DNA of 64,000 nucleotides from Parabacteroides johnsonii DSM 18315 (GTDB taxonomy: Bacteria; Bacteroidota; Bacteroidia; Bacteroidales; Tannerellaceae), in NCBI RefSeq assembly GCF_025151045.1, contig NZ_CP102285.1, forward strand, positions 3,596,001 through 3,660,000, read 5' to 3'. A model generated the notes under the pieces. It was not told where the DNA came from, did not search any database, and saw only the letters and a list, made by a program, of their open reading frames with translations. The translations under genes were made by a program, and so were the position numbers. Positions 43,404-52,964 of this stretch are shown here, piece by piece. Positions within the stretch are counted from its first letter, which is position 1, and every line of letters begins with the position of its first letter.

Positions 43404-44873
43404 ATGTTGAAGCAACAGTTACAACAAAAGTTACAGCAAAAACTCTCTCCGCAGCAGATTCAGTTGATCCGGCTTCTGGAACTTCCCGCCATAGAGCTGG
43501 AAGAACGCGTGAAGCATGAACTGGAAGACAATCCCGCTTTGGAAGAAGGAAAGGAAATTGCGGATGACTTTGACCGTACTGACGAAAGTGGCGAGGAGCC
43601 TTCATCTAACGAGATGGAGGGAGGAAACGAAACAGACACCGACCTTTCACTCGGTGACTATATGAGTGAGGACGACATACCCGATTACAAACTTCGTGAG
43701 TTGAGTGAGCGGGCAGAAAAAAAAGAGGATGTTCCTTTCTCGGTCAGCGAATCCCTGAACGAATATCTGCTCCAACAACTCGGACTACGGGATTTGCCGG
43801 AGAAGCAGGTGAAGATCGCCGAATATATCATCGGAAACATAGATGATGACGGCTATCTACGCCGTGACCTGTCCGCCATAGCCGATGACCTGGTGTTTCA
43901 GGCGGGACAGGATGTGACGGAAAAAGAAATAGAGACAGTTCTTACTATCATACAAGACTTTGATCCGGCAGGAGTCGGCGCCCGTAATCTTCAGGAGTGC
44001 CTTCTTCTCCAGTTGGCCCGTCGGGAAAAAACACCTGAGACGGAGTTAGCAACCCGGATGTTAACTAATTTTTTCGAAGAGTTTACCCGTAAACATTACG
44101 ACAAGATCATAAGAGGACTGGATATCGACGAGGCCGCCCTGAAAAAGGCCATTCGTGAGATAACAACCCTCGATCCTAAACCTTGTGCCAGTTGGGGCGG
44201 TTCTATGGAAACAGCTTTGAGCCAGATCATTCCCGATTTTGTAGTGGAGGCGACAGGTGGTGAACTGATCCTGAGCATGAACAACCGGGGAATCCCCGAT
44301 ATGCGCATCAACCGTGAATATGCGGAGATGTTTCAGGATTATGCCGGTAACAAAGCGAACCAGACAGCCCAAATGAAGGAAGCTGTCCAATTTGTGAAAC
44401 AGAAACTCGATTCCGCCCAATGGTTCATCGATGCCATCAAGCAGCGTCAGGAAACTTTGCAGCGCACGATGGAAACGATCATCCTCTTGCAACGCGACTT
44501 CTTCCTCACCGGTGATGAAGCGACTTTACGGCCTATGATCCTCAAAGATGTGGCGGAACGAGCCGGATATGACATCTCGACAATCTCGCGTGTGAGCAAC
44601 AGCAAGTACGTGCAGACAAATTTCGGTATTTATCCGCTCAAATATTTCTTCTCCGAATCGATGCAAACCGACAGCGGCGAAGAAATTTCCACCCGCGAGG
44701 TGAAAAAGATCATGAAAGAGCATATCGACGGAGAAGACAAGCGCAAACCGCTTACCGATGAAGAGCTGGCCTCCATCCTGAAAGAGAAAGGCTATATCAT
44801 CGCCCGCCGTACGGTAGCCAAATACCGCGAACAATTGGGTATCCCGGTTGCACGGCTCAGAAAAGAAATATAA
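43404..44873 (+). CDS. rpoN: RNA polymerase sigma-54 factor
   Basis: The start is the ATG at 43404 (489 residues), because MLKQQLQQKLQQKLSPQQIQ is the normal N-terminus of this factor. Region I (1-45) is the Gln/Leu-rich activator-responsive part; an acidic region II (about 50-100) follows. The core-binding domain spans about 105-290 and the DNA-binding domain about 310-489, with the helix-turn-helix (STISRVSNSKYVQTNFGIYPLK) and the RpoN box ARRTVAKYREQL near the end. It directs polymerase to -24/-12 promoters and needs AAA+ activators, none of which is in the window. Confidence 0.96.
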   Translation: MLKQQLQQKLQQKLSPQQIQLIRLLELPAIELEERVKHELEDNPALEEGKEIADDFDRTDESGEEPSSNEMEGGNETDTDLSLGDYMSEDDIPDYKLRELSERAEKKEDVPFSVSESLNEYLLQQLGLRDLPEKQVKIAEYIIGNIDDDGYLRRDLSAIADDLVFQAGQDVTEKEIETVLTIIQDFDPAGVGARNLQECLLLQLARREKTPETELATRMLTNFFEEFTRKHYDKIIRGLDIDEAALKKAIREITTLDPKPCASWGGSMETALSQIIPDFVVEATGGELILSMNNRGIPDMRINREYAEMFQDYAGNKANQTAQMKEAVQFVKQKLDSAQWFIDAIKQRQETLQRTMETIILLQRDFFLTGDEATLRPMILKDVAERAGYDISTISRVSNSKYVQTNFGIYPLKYFFSESMQTDSGEEISTREVKKIMKEHIDGEDKRKPLTDEELASILKEKGYIIARRTVAKYREQLGIPVARLRKEI

Positions 44874-44885
44874 ATTTGAAGCGTT

Positions 44886-45506
44886 ATGAGGTTATTTTCA
44901 AATATCATATCCGGTATGTTCCATCCGTTGCTGATGGTGACGTATGGAGTCGTGCTGGCTCTCACCTTCACGTATCTGGCAATCTATCCGCCGACCATGA
45001 AGCTGTTGCTCGCAGGCGGAACATTCCTGTCTACCGCGGTTATCCCCGGAGCATTCATCTTTATGATGGTAAAAAACGGGGCGGCAGTCGATCTGGAACT
45101 GTCGGATAGACATGAGCGTGTGGTTCCGTATCTGATCTTTATCACATCGATCATGGTCTGCGCTTTCTATATGTATAAAATGATGTTGCCGTTCTGGTTC
45201 ATCTCCTTGCTATTAGGTGCCTGTGTAGCATTAATCTTGGCACTGCTCATCAACTTTTTCTGGAAAATCAGCGCCCATGCGATCGGGATAGGCGGATTGT
45301 TGGGCGGCATTATGGGGGTAGCGCGGATCCACTTGATAAATCCTTACTGGGCTTTTATCATCGTGATCCTGATAGCAGGGCTGGTAGGTACTTCGCGTAT
45401 CTTTCTGAAAAGGCATACTCCCATGCAGGTATATGCCGGGTTTTGTCTCGGATTTATATGTACCTTTGTAGCCTCATTCTTGAGTTATATCTATTTATTC
45501 ATCTAA
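44886..45506 (+). CDS. PAP2-like membrane phosphatase
   Basis: The 206-residue protein has six hydrophobic segments. The C-terminal half has a PAP2-like active-site order: [11 protein letters not shown] (Ser-x-His, about 128-138) and [19 protein letters not shown] (Arg and His, about 169-187). The first phosphatase motif is weaker ([12 protein letters not shown] near 75). It may act on an isoprenoid or lipid phosphate at the inner membrane. It follows rpoN by 12 bp and precedes gcvH by 16 bp, so these genes are likely one transcript. Confidence 0.75.
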   Translation: MRLFSNIISGMFHPLLMVTYGVVLALTFTYLAIYPPTMKLLLAGGTFLSTAVIPGAFIFMMVKNGAAVDLELSDRHERVVPYLIFITSIMVCAFYMYKMMLPFWFISLLLGACVALILALLINFFWKISAHAIGIGGLLGGIMGVARIHLINPYWAFIIVILIAGLVGTSRIFLKRHTPMQVYAGFCLGFICTFVASFLSYIYLFI

Positions 45507-45522
45507 TAAAAACACTAAAATT

Positions 45523-45903
45523 ATGAATTTTCCTGCAGATTTAAAGTACACAAAAGATCATGAATGGATCCGTGTAGATGGCAATGTAGCTTACGTTGGT
45601 ATTACCGATTACGCTCAGGGCGAACTGGGTGAAATCGTTTTCGTCGACATCACGACAGAAGGCGAAGTTGTTGCCAAAGAAGAAGTTTTCGGTACAATCG
45701 AAGCTGTAAAGACCGTTTCAGACCTGTTCATGCCGGTAAGCGGTGAAGTGATCGAAGCAAATGCCGAGCTGGATGACAAACCTGAATTGGTGAATGAAGA
45801 TGTATATGGCAATGGATGGTTAATCAAGATTTCTATCTCAGATCCTTCTGAACTGGATGAACTGATGTCTGCTGCCGAATACGAACAAATGATTGCGAAA
45901 TGA
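45523..45903 (+). CDS. gcvH: Glycine cleavage system H protein
   Basis: The 126-residue lipoyl carrier has the family sequence [24 protein letters not shown] (9-32) in two parts and the lipoylation site [13 protein letters not shown], with Lys63 as acceptor. It shuttles the aminomethyl group between the P, T and L proteins. Those genes are not in the window. Its stop overlaps the purE start in an ATGA, linking one-carbon and purine metabolism in one transcript. Confidence 0.97.
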   Translation: MNFPADLKYTKDHEWIRVDGNVAYVGITDYAQGELGEIVFVDITTEGEVVAKEEVFGTIEAVKTVSDLFMPVSGEVIEANAELDDKPELVNEDVYGNGWLIKISISDPSELDELMSAAEYEQMIAK

Positions 45904-46406
45904 CACCTGTAGTAAGCATTATCATGGGCAGTACCTCGGACCTGCCCGTAATGGAAAAAGCGGCTAAACTGCTTGACGAGATGGAAATCCCGTTCGAAAT
46001 GCACGCTTTGTCCGCCCATCGTACGCCAGCTGAAGTGGAAGTATTCGCCAAAGGAGCCAAAGACCGCGGTATCAAAGTGATTATTGCGGCTGCCGGCATG
46101 GCTGCCCACCTGTGCGGTGTAATCGCTTCGATGACGACAGTCCCTGTGATCGGCGTGCCTATCAATTCGACACTCGACGGTATGGACGCTTTGCTGGCCA
46201 TCGTACAGATGCCTCCGGGAATTCCGGTCGCCACTGTCGGTATCAACGGTGCTTTGAACGCCGGTATCCTGGCAGTCCAAATGCTTGCCGTCGGAGACGA
46301 ACAACTCCAAGATAAGCTTGCCGCCTATAAGGAAGACCTTAAAAAGAAGATCGTAAAAGCAAACGAAGAACTGGCTAAGGTTTCCTTCAAATACAAAACG
46401 AATTAG
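45900..46406 (+). CDS. purE: N5-carboxyaminoimidazole ribonucleotide mutase
   Basis: The 168-residue protein has the PurE motifs [12 protein letters not shown] (7-18), [10 protein letters not shown] (about 38-47), [14 protein letters not shown] (about 61-74) and [19 protein letters not shown] (about 103-121). The SDLP and SAHRTP motifs contain the active-site residues. It converts N5-CAIR to CAIR in purine synthesis. It overlaps gcvH by 4 bp and is followed by an inverted repeat before ispG. Confidence 0.97.
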   Translation: MTPVVSIIMGSTSDLPVMEKAAKLLDEMEIPFEMHALSAHRTPAEVEVFAKGAKDRGIKVIIAAAGMAAHLCGVIASMTTVPVIGVPINSTLDGMDALLAIVQMPPGIPVATVGINGALNAGILAVQMLAVGDEQLQDKLAAYKEDLKKKIVKANEELAKVSFKYKTN

Positions 46407-46523
46407 TTGAAAGTTGAGAGTTGAAAGTTGAAAGTTAACAAAAACGCAAAGTGTTGATACCGCTTGCCACCCTCGTTGACTCTCACCTTTCAACTTTCAC
46501 CTTTCAACTTTCACCTTTCAACT
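46405..46523. repeat. Inverted GTTGAAA-repeat pair between purE and ispG
   Basis: Four GTTGAAA/GTTGAGA units at 46405-46436 face CTTTCAAC units at 46481-46523; about 28 of 32 positions pair. The 50-bp space between holds ordinary sequence. The left arm starts in the purE stop codon. It is the same design as the AATTGACA pairs but with a different unit. Confidence 0.75.
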
Positions 46524-46530
46524 AAAAAAG

Positions 46531-48369
46531 ATGGAAGATTTTTTTAACTATCGCCGCCGCAAATCATCTATTGTCAACATAGGGAATACTCCGTTAGGGG
46601 GCGATAATCCGATTCGCATCCAGTCGATGGCAAACGTCTCCACAATGGATACCGATGCAGCCGTCCACCAAGCGATCCGGATGATCGAAGCCGGTGCGGA
46701 ATATGTACGTTTCACCGCCCAGGGAGAACGTGAAGCTCGTAATTTAGGTGCAATCCGCAAACAACTTGACGAAGCCGGATATACGACTCCGTTAGTCGCC
46801 GACATCCATTTCAACCCGCGCGCGGCCGATGCCGCAGCCGAAGAAGTGGAAAAAGTGCGCATCAACCCCGGAAACTATGTGGACAAAGTGAAGACGTTTG
46901 ACCTACTGGAATATACCGACGAGGAATATGCTGCAGAGCTGCAAAAGATACGCGACCGTTTCATACCATTCCTCAACATCTGTAAAGCACACGGAACCGC
47001 CATCCGTATTGGCGTAAACCACGGTTCGCTATCCGACCGGATCATGAGCCGGTACGGCGACACTCCCGAAGGCATGGTTGCCTCATGCATGGAATTCCTG
47101 CGTATCTGCCGGGAGGAAGACTTTCCCGATGTCGTGATTTCCATCAAAGCCTCGAACACGGTCGTCATGGTAAAAACCGTCCGTCTGTTGGTCAGGACAA
47201 TGGAATCAGAAGATATGCACTACCCGTTGCATCTCGGTGTAACGGAAGCCGGCGACGGAGAAGACGGACGCATCAAAAGTGCCGTCGGAATCGGAGCCCT
47301 ATTGTCCGATGGCATAGGTGATACGATCCGCGTCTCTTTGAGCGAAGATCCGGAGGCAGAAATCCCGGTTGCCCGTAAGTTGGTCGATTACATACTCGAA
47401 CGCGAAGGGCACGAGCCATTAGAGGCCACACCTGCTCCGGGATATGATCCGGTAACAGTCGGACGCCGCCACAGCCGGGTGACGGAAGGAATCGGGGGTA
47501 ACTTCCCGCCAGTCGTCATTTCCGACCGCAGCAACGGTGATTTCGAGTTTGATCATGCTTCCCAGCCGGACTATATATACATCGGCAAGGAAGATCCCGA
47601 CAACCTGCCGGACAACTTCCGTCTTTTAGTAGACGCCCACTTCTGGAAAGAACGTCCGAACGCCTATCCTTTCTTTATCGCATCGGAAATAGAGGAACTG
47701 AAAGACTATTCTGTCCCCTTGAAATTTATCCGCCTCACCTACCGGGATCTGACCGACCGCGTAATCGAGGTCCTGAAAAAGGATACTTCCGTAATCGTAG
47801 TCTTGAGCACGCATCACCGGAACGGTATCGCTGCCGAACGCGCAGCCATGCATCGCCTGCTCATTGCCGGTTGCGATGTACCGGTTATCTTGCACCGCGA
47901 CTATAGGGAAACAGATACCGAAGCTTTACAACTGAAATCGGCCGCCGATTTCGGAACTTTACTGTTAGATGGTTTCGGAGACGGGATCATGTTGCACAAC
48001 GAAGGCTGCGAAGCGATGGTGACAGACAGTTGCATGTTCGGCATCCTGCAAGCAACCCGTACCCGCATCAGCAAAACAGAATATATCTCCTGTCCAAGCT
48101 GCGGACGAACTTTGTATGACCTACAAACCACAATCGCTCACATCAAGGAGGCCACTTCACATCTGAAAGGCTTGAAGATCGGCATCATGGGGTGCATCGT
48201 GAATGGCCCCGGCGAAATGGCGGATGCCGATTACGGCTATGTCGGTGCCGGAAAGAACCGGATCAGTTTGTACAAAGGCAAAGAATGTGTCCTGAAAAAT
48301 ATCTCCGAAGAAGAAGCTGTAGAACGATTGGTCCAGCTGATAAAGGAAAATGGAGACTGGAAAGGTTAA
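46531..48369 (+). CDS. ispG: 4-hydroxy-3-methylbut-2-enyl diphosphate synthase, long form
   Basis: The 612-residue protein is the long IspG found in Bacteroidetes, chlamydiae and plants. It has an N-terminal TIM barrel (about 1-270, RIQSMANVSTMDTDA near 29), a large insert domain (about 300-490) and a C-terminal [4Fe-4S] domain with CPSCGRT (about 514-520) and MGCIVNGPGEMADADYG (about 552-568), which hold the three cluster Cys and the catalytic Glu. It makes HMBPP in the MEP isoprenoid pathway. All key residues are present. Confidence 0.96.
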   Translation: MEDFFNYRRRKSSIVNIGNTPLGGDNPIRIQSMANVSTMDTDAAVHQAIRMIEAGAEYVRFTAQGEREARNLGAIRKQLDEAGYTTPLVADIHFNPRAADAAAEEVEKVRINPGNYVDKVKTFDLLEYTDEEYAAELQKIRDRFIPFLNICKAHGTAIRIGVNHGSLSDRIMSRYGDTPEGMVASCMEFLRICREEDFPDVVISIKASNTVVMVKTVRLLVRTMESEDMHYPLHLGVTEAGDGEDGRIKSAVGIGALLSDGIGDTIRVSLSEDPEAEIPVARKLVDYILEREGHEPLEATPAPGYDPVTVGRRHSRVTEGIGGNFPPVVISDRSNGDFEFDHASQPDYIYIGKEDPDNLPDNFRLLVDAHFWKERPNAYPFFIASEIEELKDYSVPLKFIRLTYRDLTDRVIEVLKKDTSVIVVLSTHHRNGIAAERAAMHRLLIAGCDVPVILHRDYRETDTEALQLKSAADFGTLLLDGFGDGIMLHNEGCEAMVTDSCMFGILQATRTRISKTEYISCPSCGRTLYDLQTTIAHIKEATSHLKGLKIGIMGCIVNGPGEMADADYGYVGAGKNRISLYKGKECVLKNISEEEAVERLVQLIKENGDWKG

Positions 48370-48404
48370 AAAAGATAAAATAGTAAAGAAAAATAACACA
48401 TACG

Positions 48405-48435
48405 CTTGCGGATATAGAAATTGTAACTATATTTG
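48405..48435 (+). promoter_or_regulatory. Promoter of the second small RNA
   Basis: CTTG (48405-48408), 19 bases, then TATATTTG (48428-48435). The -7 box is perfect and the spacing equals that of the paralogous locus at 26815-26845. Confidence 0.7.
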
Positions 48436-48440
48436 TAGCA

Positions 48441-48512
48441 CGTAAATTTTTTCATAGTTAAAGTTTTGGTTAGAGAAGGGCAGGCCTGTGAAGGTAGCCC
48501 TTTTCGTTTTTT
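48441..48512 (+). ncRNA. Small RNA, paralogue of 26740-26812
   Basis: The same 30-base block as at 26740 (TAAATTTTTTCATAGTTAAA, then GTTTTGGTTA) is followed by a hairpin AAGGGC/GCCCTT (48476-48481 with 48497-48502) and a U-rich end. The loop has GCCTGTGAAGGT, one base different from the other copy. The stem bases differ (GGGC here, GGAT there) but stay paired, which is evidence for a conserved RNA structure. The T-rich end reaches the stop codon of the convergent GH110 gene, so the hairpin also closes the space between ispG and GH110. Size is about 70 nt. The target is unknown. Confidence 0.75.
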
Positions 48513-50319
48513 AGTACTCTTCCCTAATGTCTTTCTCCCGGTCAAACCCCTCCTCGAACCGATTATCCTTGATCTCAGCATTAACAACACGCTGGAAAAA
48601 GAAACGATGGTTGTTCCAGTGGAAAGCCGGATAATCATGATTTTGTTTAATCACATTATTACGGAAGACAAGGCCATCCACCGATTTAGCATACAGGATC
48701 GGCATATCAAAGGTTTCGAACTCGTTGTCCTCGATCACGATCCCACCATGGAAATATTTCTTCTGACCTTTCAAATCCGGTATCTCCGGATAGATGGAGA
48801 TAACAGCGTTCGTAAACTGGAACTGATTTGTCAACGCATTGATAAACTTGTTGTTCCGGATCAGTACGTCATGACAAGCCCCCGTCTCGAACCATCCGTT
48901 ACAGTCACCACACAAAAGGATTGCCGTCCCGGAAGTGTGATCAAAAATGTTATTCTCGACTACCGTCTTCTTCGGAGTACTGAACAGGGAACCACGGGCA
49001 CGATTGTTACGGATCACATTGTCGGCAAAATAAACCTCCGGTGTCCACTCCAGATTCTCGATACCGTAAGTGCCGGCCTCACTGATGGCGGGATCGACAG
49101 GCTTATCAAACGTAATGCGGAACTGCTTTGCACCATGATCGTCAGGCTTATCGACAGCTTCAATCGCAGTTACCTTGTTCTGTTTCCCTAAAATTTCCAT
49201 TGTTTTGGAGTCGATAAACTGGACGGCATCACCCGGACGTCCCCATTCGAAACCGTAGGACTGACCGTGCATGTATTCACCGACCAATGTCTTGTCGTCT
49301 ATTCGCTTTTGCACTTTCAGATAGGTTCCATGCACATTGATGGCATCATCCATCATGCCCTCGTACAGACCACCGACCGAACGAATCAACCCCTTACAGC
49401 CGGAAAAATGAGTCGCATCAGCCTGTGTCGTAAAATAACGCGGATCATCCTCGCCACGCAGGCAGACCGAGAATTTATCCAGTGTGATATTTTCGCTCAT
49501 CTGTGCCAACAAACCCATTCCTTCCGCATAATGCACCTGTATATTTTTGAGTGTCGTATTCGTATCATGATACATGAATATCCCCGGAGTCGGACGGCCG
49601 TATCCACGGAAAACGACAACCGTGCCCGGTATCAGTTTCTTGTTCTTCCAGGGAGCGCAGATCTTGCGTGGCGCAATCTCTGCAACCTGTTTGCTGCCCA
49701 CGCTGATATCACTGGTCGTATAGACCAATCGCTTTGTATCTCCTTCAAAAGCGATACCCCAAGCAGGGACATGCTCCCAACCTTCCCCTTTGGCGACAAA
49801 GTTACTGTCACGTATTTCGTATTCCACCCAAGGAGCAACCTCGTAGGTGATCATACCGCCGAGCGTGTCATTCTCCAGCACTTTCACCTGGCTGATATGC
49901 GGATTCGCAAAGTCAATACTGAAATTCTTCAACGTGCAATTATCCGAACCCACCAGAGAGACCGGAAGCATCCGCCCATGGAAAACCAATTCGGAGCCTT
50001 GCCCGTCAAAAACCACGTTCTTCATATTCTCGAAAGCCAGCCCCACCTGTTTCGGATTATCCTGGTCATGATTGGAGATGAAATATTCACGTTCCGAAGA
50101 ACCTGTCGGATAAAAATCATAACGCCCTTTCGGCAGGAAGATCCGGACTGTGTCGGAATTCGATTCCGCCGCTATTTGTTGAAGGGCTTTTGCCATCAAT
50201 GGAGAAGCGTTCTCGCCGGTATCAGGGTTCAATCCATATGAGGACAGATCATACGCACTGCCTTTACAAGCCGTAAGGAGAGCGACAAACAGAAGCATTA
50301 CAATAGAATTTAGTTTCAT
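48511..50319 (-). CDS. GH110 alpha-1,3-galactosidase lipoprotein
   Basis: The 602-residue lipoprotein (lipobox LTAC, Cys18) is a right-handed beta-helix of the GH110 family. Conserved stretches are FISNHDQDNPKQVGLAFE (about 80-97), LKNFSIDFANPHISQ (about 131-145), TQADATHFSGCKG (about 303-315, Asp acid) and MMDDAINVHGTYLKV (about 326-340, two Asp), the expected catalytic residues. GH110 enzymes remove terminal alpha-1,3-galactose, as on blood group B antigens; some also act on linear alpha-Gal. In this genome it would work with the mucin-type enzymes at 1-8 kb. It has its own promoter and no SusCD neighbour. Confidence 0.9.
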   Translation of the reverse strand: MKLNSIVMLLFVALLTACKGSAYDLSSYGLNPDTGENASPLMAKALQQIAAESNSDTVRIFLPKGRYDFYPTGSSEREYFISNHDQDNPKQVGLAFENMKNVVFDGQGSELVFHGRMLPVSLVGSDNCTLKNFSIDFANPHISQVKVLENDTLGGMITYEVAPWVEYEIRDSNFVAKGEGWEHVPAWGIAFEGDTKRLVYTTSDISVGSKQVAEIAPRKICAPWKNKKLIPGTVVVFRGYGRPTPGIFMYHDTNTTLKNIQVHYAEGMGLLAQMSENITLDKFSVCLRGEDDPRYFTTQADATHFSGCKGLIRSVGGLYEGMMDDAINVHGTYLKVQKRIDDKTLVGEYMHGQSYGFEWGRPGDAVQFIDSKTMEILGKQNKVTAIEAVDKPDDHGAKQFRITFDKPVDPAISEAGTYGIENLEWTPEVYFADNVIRNNRARGSLFSTPKKTVVENNIFDHTSGTAILLCGDCNGWFETGACHDVLIRNNKFINALTNQFQFTNAVISIYPEIPDLKGQKKYFHGGIVIEDNEFETFDMPILYAKSVDGLVFRNNVIKQNHDYPAFHWNNHRFFFQRVVNAEIKDNRFEEGFDREKDIREEY

Positions 50320-50359
50320 GGCCTACATCTTTTGTTGATTATATTGATAAATATACAGG

Positions 50360-50387
50360 CAAATATACCATATTATTTGTAAATTTG
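50360..50387. promoter_or_regulatory. Divergent -7 boxes for GH110 and cysS
   Basis: TATATTTG on the minus strand (50360-50367) faces GH110 and TAAATTTG on plus (50380-50387) faces cysS. Both fit TAnnTTTG. -33 boxes are not clear. Confidence 0.5.
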
Positions 50388-50409
50388 CCCCTCTTAATAC
50401 AATATAGAT

Positions 50410-51888
50410 ATGGAACATCCATTAAGCATTTACAACACACTCACAAGAAAAAAGGAACAGTTCATCCCGCTGCACGAACCGCATGTGGGTATGTATGTTT
50501 GTGGTCCTACCGTTTATGGCGATGCCCATCTGGGCCATGCACGTCCGGCGATCACATTTGATCTGCTGTTCCGTTATCTGACTCATATAGGATACAAAGT
50601 ACGCTATGTACGCAACATAACGGATGTCGGTCACCTGGAACACGATGCAGACGACGGCGAAGACAAAATCGCCAAGAAAGCCCGTCTCGAACAACTCGAA
50701 CCGATGGAGGTCGTGCAATATTACCTGAACCGTTACCACCGTGCAATGGAAGCGCTCAACGTATTGCCTCCCAGCATCGAACCGCATGCGTCCGGCCACA
50801 TCATCGAACAGATAGAACTGGTCAAGAAGATACTGGATAACGGTTATGCGTACGAAAGCGAAGGTTCCGTTTATTTTGATGTGGAGAAATACAACAAAGA
50901 TCATAACTACGGCGTTCTTTCCGGACGTAACATCGACGATATGTTGAATACGACCCGCGCATTGGACGGACAGGATGAGAAGCATAATCCGATCGATTTT
51001 GCCCTTTGGAAATGTGCACAGCCGGAACATATCATGCGCTGGCCTTCTCCCTGGAGCGACGGATTCCCCGGCTGGCATTGCGAATGCACGGCGATGGGCA
51101 AGAAATACTTGGGCGAACATTTCGACATCCACGGAGGTGGCATGGACTTGATCTTCCCGCATCACGAATGCGAGATTGCACAGGCTGTCGCTTCCCAAGG
51201 TGAAGATATGGTCCATTACTGGATGCACAACAATATGATCACCATCAACGGACAGAAGATGGGAAAATCCTTGGGCAACTTCATCACGCTGGACGAGTTT
51301 TTTACCGGGGACAATAAGATGTTGAGCCAAGCCTATTCACCTATGACCATCCGTTTCTTTATCCTTCAGGCGCATTATCGCAGCACGGTGGATTTCAGCA
51401 ACGAAGCCTTGCAGGCCGCCGAAAAGGGGTTGGAACGCTTGATGGACGCCTACCACCACCTGATGAAGCTGAAGGCAGCCGACGTTTCAACAGTGGACGT
51501 AAAGGATTTGCGTCGCAAATGCTACGATGCGATGAACGACGACCTGAACTCACCGATCGTGATCGCCCATCTATTCGACGCAGCTCGCACAATCAACTCC
51601 GTAAAAGACGGTAAAGCTACGATTTCGCTCGAAGACCTGAAAGAGTTACAGGATGTATTCCATACGTTCATTTTCGATATCCTCGGAATGAAAGATGAAG
51701 CGGCTTCAGCTGGAAATAACAGCAATGAAGCGTTCGGCAAAGCTATGGATCTGTTGCTAACCATCCGCCAGCAGGCAAAAGCCAACAAGGACTGGGCTAC
51801 ATCAGACAAGATCCGCAACGAACTAACAGCTATCGGCTTCGAGATCAAAGACACGAAAGACGGAGCTGAATGGAAATTAAGCAAATAG
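50410..51888 (+). CDS. cysS: Cysteinyl-tRNA synthetase
   Basis: The 492-residue class I synthetase has the zinc Cys and HIGH-type motif in [17 protein letters not shown] (30-46), the GWHCECTAM zinc ligands (about 217-225), [14 protein letters not shown] (about 241-254) and KMGKSLGN (KMSKS, about 283-290). The C-terminal DALR helical domain spans about 350-490. It charges tRNA-Cys. The next gene begins 4 bp after its stop. Confidence 0.97.
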   Translation: MEHPLSIYNTLTRKKEQFIPLHEPHVGMYVCGPTVYGDAHLGHARPAITFDLLFRYLTHIGYKVRYVRNITDVGHLEHDADDGEDKIAKKARLEQLEPMEVVQYYLNRYHRAMEALNVLPPSIEPHASGHIIEQIELVKKILDNGYAYESEGSVYFDVEKYNKDHNYGVLSGRNIDDMLNTTRALDGQDEKHNPIDFALWKCAQPEHIMRWPSPWSDGFPGWHCECTAMGKKYLGEHFDIHGGGMDLIFPHHECEIAQAVASQGEDMVHYWMHNNMITINGQKMGKSLGNFITLDEFFTGDNKMLSQAYSPMTIRFFILQAHYRSTVDFSNEALQAAEKGLERLMDAYHHLMKLKAADVSTVDVKDLRRKCYDAMNDDLNSPIVIAHLFDAARTINSVKDGKATISLEDLKELQDVFHTFIFDILGMKDEAASAGNNSNEAFGKAMDLLLTIRQQAKANKDWATSDKIRNELTAIGFEIKDTKDGAEWKLSK

Positions 51889-51892
51889 AAAG

Positions 51893-52300
51893 ATGACTAT
51901 ACAGGAATTTCTACAGGGCGACAAGTTCGCCCTGCTTGCTGGTGTCGAATTATTAGAAACCGCAAGCGGGTATGCAAAAGCACGCATGGAAATAAAACCG
52001 GAACATCTCAACGGTGGTGGCGTATGCCAAGGAGGCGCCATTTTTACGTTAGCAGACCTGGCCTTTGCAGCAGCCACAAATAGTCATGCACGCCTGACAC
52101 TTTCCATCACATCCAGCATCAACTTCTTTAAAGCTGAAAGCAAAGGCTATCTTTATGCCGAAGCCCATGAGACATTTAGCCACAAACGGCTCGCGAACTG
52201 TGAAGTACGCATTACCAATGAAACCGGTGACCTGATCGCCACCTTCAACGGTACAGGCTATCGGAAAGACACGGAACTGCCTTTTGCCCCGATAGAATAA
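51893..52300 (+). CDS. PaaI-type hotdog thioesterase
   Basis: The 135-residue hotdog protein has the PaaI/4HBT pattern: HLNGGGVCQGGAIFTLADLAFAAA (about 38-61) with the active-site Gly-Gly and Asp, and the strand LTLSITSSINFFKA. It is likely a homotetramer that hydrolyses an acyl- or aryl-CoA thioester. It lies 4 bp after cysS, so it is co-transcribed. The substrate is unknown. Confidence 0.88.
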   Translation: MTIQEFLQGDKFALLAGVELLETASGYAKARMEIKPEHLNGGGVCQGGAIFTLADLAFAAATNSHARLTLSITSSINFFKAESKGYLYAEAHETFSHKRLANCEVRITNETGDLIATFNGTGYRKDTELPFAPIE

Positions 52301-52319
52301 GATTCATCTCAATATTTCC

Positions 52320-52336
52320 AACAGACGGCGTCTGTT
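52320..52336 (+). terminator. Possible terminator after the thioesterase gene
   Basis: AACAGACG and CGTCTGTT are perfect reverse complements around one G, followed after four bases by ACTTTTT. The loop is tight, so pairing would use five outer bases. Confidence 0.35.
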
Positions 52337-52435
52337 CGTTACTTTTTAAGTAAGTTTTCGTGTCAGTCGAATAATTTACTTAAAAGATGTACCAGACTGA
52401 TTTAACGGAAACAAAATATTATCCGATTTATAAAA

Positions 52436-52964
52436 GAGGACGACACCCGGCATCTTCTGTCACTATCTATCTAATAAATAATATATTAGCCGGTGTCAAC
52501 GTGGTTTTTCAAGGTTGACACCACATCGACACCTTTTCCTGTCTTTGGCGATTACCGGATATTTGTAGACAAGTAATAATCTACCAACTATCCCATTTCA
52601 TGCCATCAACTAATTCAAAACATACAAAGAACTAAATGATAGCATATGGTAAAGTATATACAGGTAGTACTACTTATATGCAACAGGTAGTACTGCCTAT
52701 TGACAGTATATAGTACTACGTATCTACGGTAGATAGTATTGCATATAAGTAATATGTGATATGCCATGAATTAGTTCACTATGACTTTTGAAGTAGTTTA
52801 TGGCATATTTCGAAACAGTTGCTTCATGAGGATGGACAGGTTACGGACAAAACTTCGGACACAAAAAGGTGTCGATGTGGTGTCGACCTCAATACCGGCA
52901 TCGACACCTTTTAATATATTGTTTATTAGACAGATGACATCAAGATATGCCAGGTGTCGTTCTC
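52436..52964. repeat. Giant nested imperfect palindrome, about 530 bp
   Basis: Arms share a centre at about 52700. From outside in: 52436-52453 with 52947-52964 (16 of 18 paired), 52468-52488 with 52912-52932 (19 of 21), 52513-52537 with 52864-52888 (24 of 25), 52600-52647 with 52759-52806 (long, imperfect) and 52672-52683 with 52739-52750 (12 of 12, centre shifted by about 11 bp). Similar sequence may extend out to about 52418 and 53005. A GGTGTCGA-like octamer occurs eight times. There is no gene inside. It could be a MITE-like element, the DNA of a long hairpin RNA, or a site for a DNA-binding protein. Confidence 0.85.
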
